Origin: an uncultured Collinsella sp.
GTDB lineage: Bacteria; Actinomycetota; Coriobacteriia; Coriobacteriales; Coriobacteriaceae
NCBI GenBank assembly: GCA_958435545.1
Contig: CAUBGU010000040.1
Span: forward strand, 1 to 14,007
Reading direction: 5' to 3'
DNA: 14,007 bases
Both the position numbers and the translations under genes were made by a program. Numbering within the stretch: position 1 is the first letter of the stretch; each line of letters opens with the position of its first letter. The notes under the pieces are model-generated. The model searched no databases. It was given only the letters and a program-made list of their open reading frames with translations, and was not told the origin of the DNA. This document shows, piece after piece, positions 12,836 to 14,007 of this stretch.

Positions 12836-13053
12836 CGAACTGGGAGCACCTTTTCGGCACGCCCGAGCGGGCCATCCACACGGAGACGGAGTTCCACTCG
12901 TGGCCCTTCTTCATCGCCGTGTATGAGACGAGCCGCATGAGCAGCTGCACTACCAGCAAGCGGCTGCTGGCCAGCTTCTGCGAGGAGGCCGACTACCTGG
13001 AATGGCTCAAGGCCGAGTACGACGACGGCACCGTCGAGTGGGAGGAGCGATGA
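12832..13053 (+). CDS. Small hypothetical phage protein
   Basis: 73 residues, acidic C-terminus. NWEHLFGTPERA at the start and an EADYLEWLKAEYDDG segment near the end look like a pattern seen in short phage proteins, but I cannot name a family. GAAGGAGGGGA precedes the ATG. It overlaps both neighbours as ATGA, so it is translationally coupled. Confidence 0.75.
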   Translation: MTNWEHLFGTPERAIHTETEFHSWPFFIAVYETSRMSSCTTSKRLLASFCEEADYLEWLKAEYDDGTVEWEER

Positions 13054-13184
13054 ACCGCCCGGGATGCAACTGGGGGTGCCTGCTGTTCATAGCGGCGGCA
13101 ATCGCCATAGACGCGGCGGCCATCTACGCCATAAGGGCGCTGGCGCTCGGGCTCATGGCCATGGCCGTGGCGGCGTGCGGATAG
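13050..13184 (+). CDS. Tiny hydrophobic membrane protein
   Basis: 44 residues; after a short MNRPGCNWG head nearly everything is hydrophobic (CLLFIAAAIAIDAAAIYAIR, then ALALGLMAMAVAAC). It could form one or two transmembrane helices. ATGA overlap with the upstream gene and GGGAGGAG before the start. It is the last gene before the terminator. No holin-specific feature is visible and the early position speaks against lysis; function unknown. Confidence 0.65.
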   Translation: MNRPGCNWGCLLFIAAAIAIDAAAIYAIRALALGLMAMAVAACG

Positions 13185-13196
13185 GGGCAACCGAAT

Positions 13197-13240
13197 ACGG
13201 AAACAGGCAGAGGGCCGTCCTTCGTGGCGGCCTTTTCCGT
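13197..13240 (+). terminator. Probable intrinsic terminator
   Basis: Inner stem GGCCGTC (13213-13219) with GGCGGCC (13226-13232), loop CTTCGT, followed by TTTT (13233-13236). An outer pairing of ACGGAAA (13197-13203) with TTTCCGT (13234-13240) would compete with the T run, so an antiterminated or attenuated state is possible. It lies between the small-gene block and the methyltransferase-like gene, where an operon break makes sense. Confidence 0.65.
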
Positions 13241-13287
13241 GCCCGGCGACACGCTTGCGACCATATGGGCCGAGAGATAGGAGACGC

Positions 13288-14007
13288 ATGGCGGGAGGCG
13301 AGACATACGAGGACTTCACGGCCAAGTTCGAGCCGAAGAGGACGACGGACGACTGCTACACCCCGCCCGAGGTGTACGACTGCGTGCTGCGGTGGGCGCA
13401 CCGGGAGTACGGGTTCGACCTAGCGAAGGTGGCGCGCCCGTTCTATCCGGGCGGCAACTACGAGCGCAAGGAGTACCCGCAGGGCTGCACGGTGGTGGAC
13501 AACCCGCCGTTCTCCATCCTGAGCAAGATCGTCAAGCACTACCAGGAGCGCGGCGTGGGCTTCTTCCTGTTCGCCCCCACCCTGACGTGCATGGGCATCC
13601 GCAACTGCTGCAAGGTCGTGACGGGCGTCGGCGTGACGTACGCCAACGGCGCGAGCGTCAACACGTCGTTCGTGACCAACCTCGACCCCGCCCAGGCTCG
13701 CAGCGCGCCCGACCTGCGCTCCGAGCTGGACGCCGCGATAGAGCGCCTGCGCCGCGAGAAGGCCAGGGCGCTGCCGAAGTACGAGTACCCGGACGAGGTG
13801 CTGACCGCGCCCATGCTGGAGCTCTACTCCAAGTACGGCATCGACTTCCGCGTGGGGCCGCAGGAGTGCAGCTTCACGAGGGCGCTCGACGCGCAGCGCG
13901 TGCAGAACAAGGCGATATACGGCAGCGGCTACCTCATATCAGAGCGTGCAGCCGCAGAGCGTGCAGCCGCAGAGCGTGCAGCCGCAGAGCGTGCAGCCGC
14001 AGAGCGT
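13288..14007 (+). CDS. Adenine-methyltransferase-like phage protein (3' end outside window)
   Basis: 240 residues seen, open at the right edge. The DNPPFSILSK motif (71-80) is the DPPY/NPPF-type catalytic motif of N6-adenine DNA methyltransferases, and TTDDCYTPPEVYD (19-31) and FLFAPTLTC (93-101) fit the EcoRI-type/phage branch, which databases sometimes label ParB-like. No FxGxG S-adenosylmethionine motif is obvious, so activity is not certain. AGGAG precedes the ATG at 13288. From residue 219 the protein is a run of ERAAA pentapeptides. Relatives I remember have similar Ala/Arg/Glu runs before a conserved end. It starts a new unit after the terminator and may protect phage DNA from restriction. 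Confidence 0.8.
   Translation, partial: MAGGETYEDFTAKFEPKRTTDDCYTPPEVYDCVLRWAHREYGFDLAKVARPFYPGGNYERKEYPQGCTVVDNPPFSILSKIVKHYQERGVGFFLFAPTLTCMGIRNCCKVVTGVGVTYANGASVNTSFVTNLDPAQARSAPDLRSELDAAIERLRREKARALPKYEYPDEVLTAPMLELYSKYGIDFRVGPQECSFTRALDAQRVQNKAIYGSGYLISERAAAERAAAERAAAERAAAER
13942..14007 (+). repeat. 15-bp perfect tandem repeat in the methyltransferase-like gene
   Basis: GAGCGTGCAGCCGCA occurs four times without a single change (13942-14001), and six bases of a fifth copy reach the right edge. Each unit encodes ERAAA, an alpha-helix-forming linker. The true copy number is unknown since the window stops inside the array. Codons CGT and GCA are rare in neighbouring genes, which prefer CGC and GCC. 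Confidence 0.95.

Overview
The window shows the left end of an integrated temperate phage (prophage) in a high-GC bacterial chromosome. It runs from the host flank, through the integration and immunity genes, into a long rightward early operon. Strong AAGGAGG-type ribosome binding sites, high GC with GC-rich third codon positions, and a Firmicutes/Actinobacteria-style phage gene set (ERF, DUF1351, SSB, a TIGR02220-type initiator, a DnaC-like loader) point to a gut actinobacterium. My best guess is class Coriobacteriia, Collinsella-like, but this rests on general resemblance and no marker gene is present.

Layout. Positions 1-505 (minus) hold the start of a host patatin-like lipase gene that runs off the left edge. 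Positions 506-850 are host intergenic DNA with small hairpins and one copy of a 38-bp direct repeat; the second copy (852-889) lies where the prophage probably begins. Positions 849-3052 (minus) hold the lysogeny module: a large serine integrase, and upstream of it an XRE-S24 repressor whose catalytic Ser and Lys are replaced by Cys and Arg. The two genes are 2 bp apart and an intrinsic terminator (902-933) lies at the integrase end. Positions 3053-3167 are an AT-rich divergent control region with a good rightward promoter and a 20-bp palindrome over its -10 box.

From 3168 every gene is on the plus strand and most junctions overlap by 4-17 bp. The order is: small Cro-like HTH; four small unknown proteins; another unknown; RusA-like resolvase; HTH/zinc protein; small unknown; ParB-like protein; DUF1351 protein; ERF single-strand annealing protein; coiled-coil protein; SSB; replication initiator; DnaC-like helicase loader; HNH nuclease; six small proteins, four of them with zinc-type Cys pairs; a tiny membrane protein; a terminator; and an adenine-methyltransferase-like protein that runs off the right edge inside a 15-bp tandem repeat.

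How the genes work together (inference from families). The repressor and integrase maintain and establish lysogeny. On induction the rightward operon supplies recombination proteins (DUF1351, ERF, SSB, RusA-like) and replication proteins (initiator, DnaC-like loader, SSB); no helicase gene is visible, so the host helicase is presumably recruited. The middle of the initiator gene carries 16 GC-led hexamers followed by an AT-rich stretch, a layout like the lambda O gene, and is a candidate replication origin. The small-gene block at 11493-13184 looks like an accessory or host-takeover cassette. One of its proteins (12153-12647) has a helical segment reminiscent of the Acb2/Tad1 anti-defence hairpin domain.
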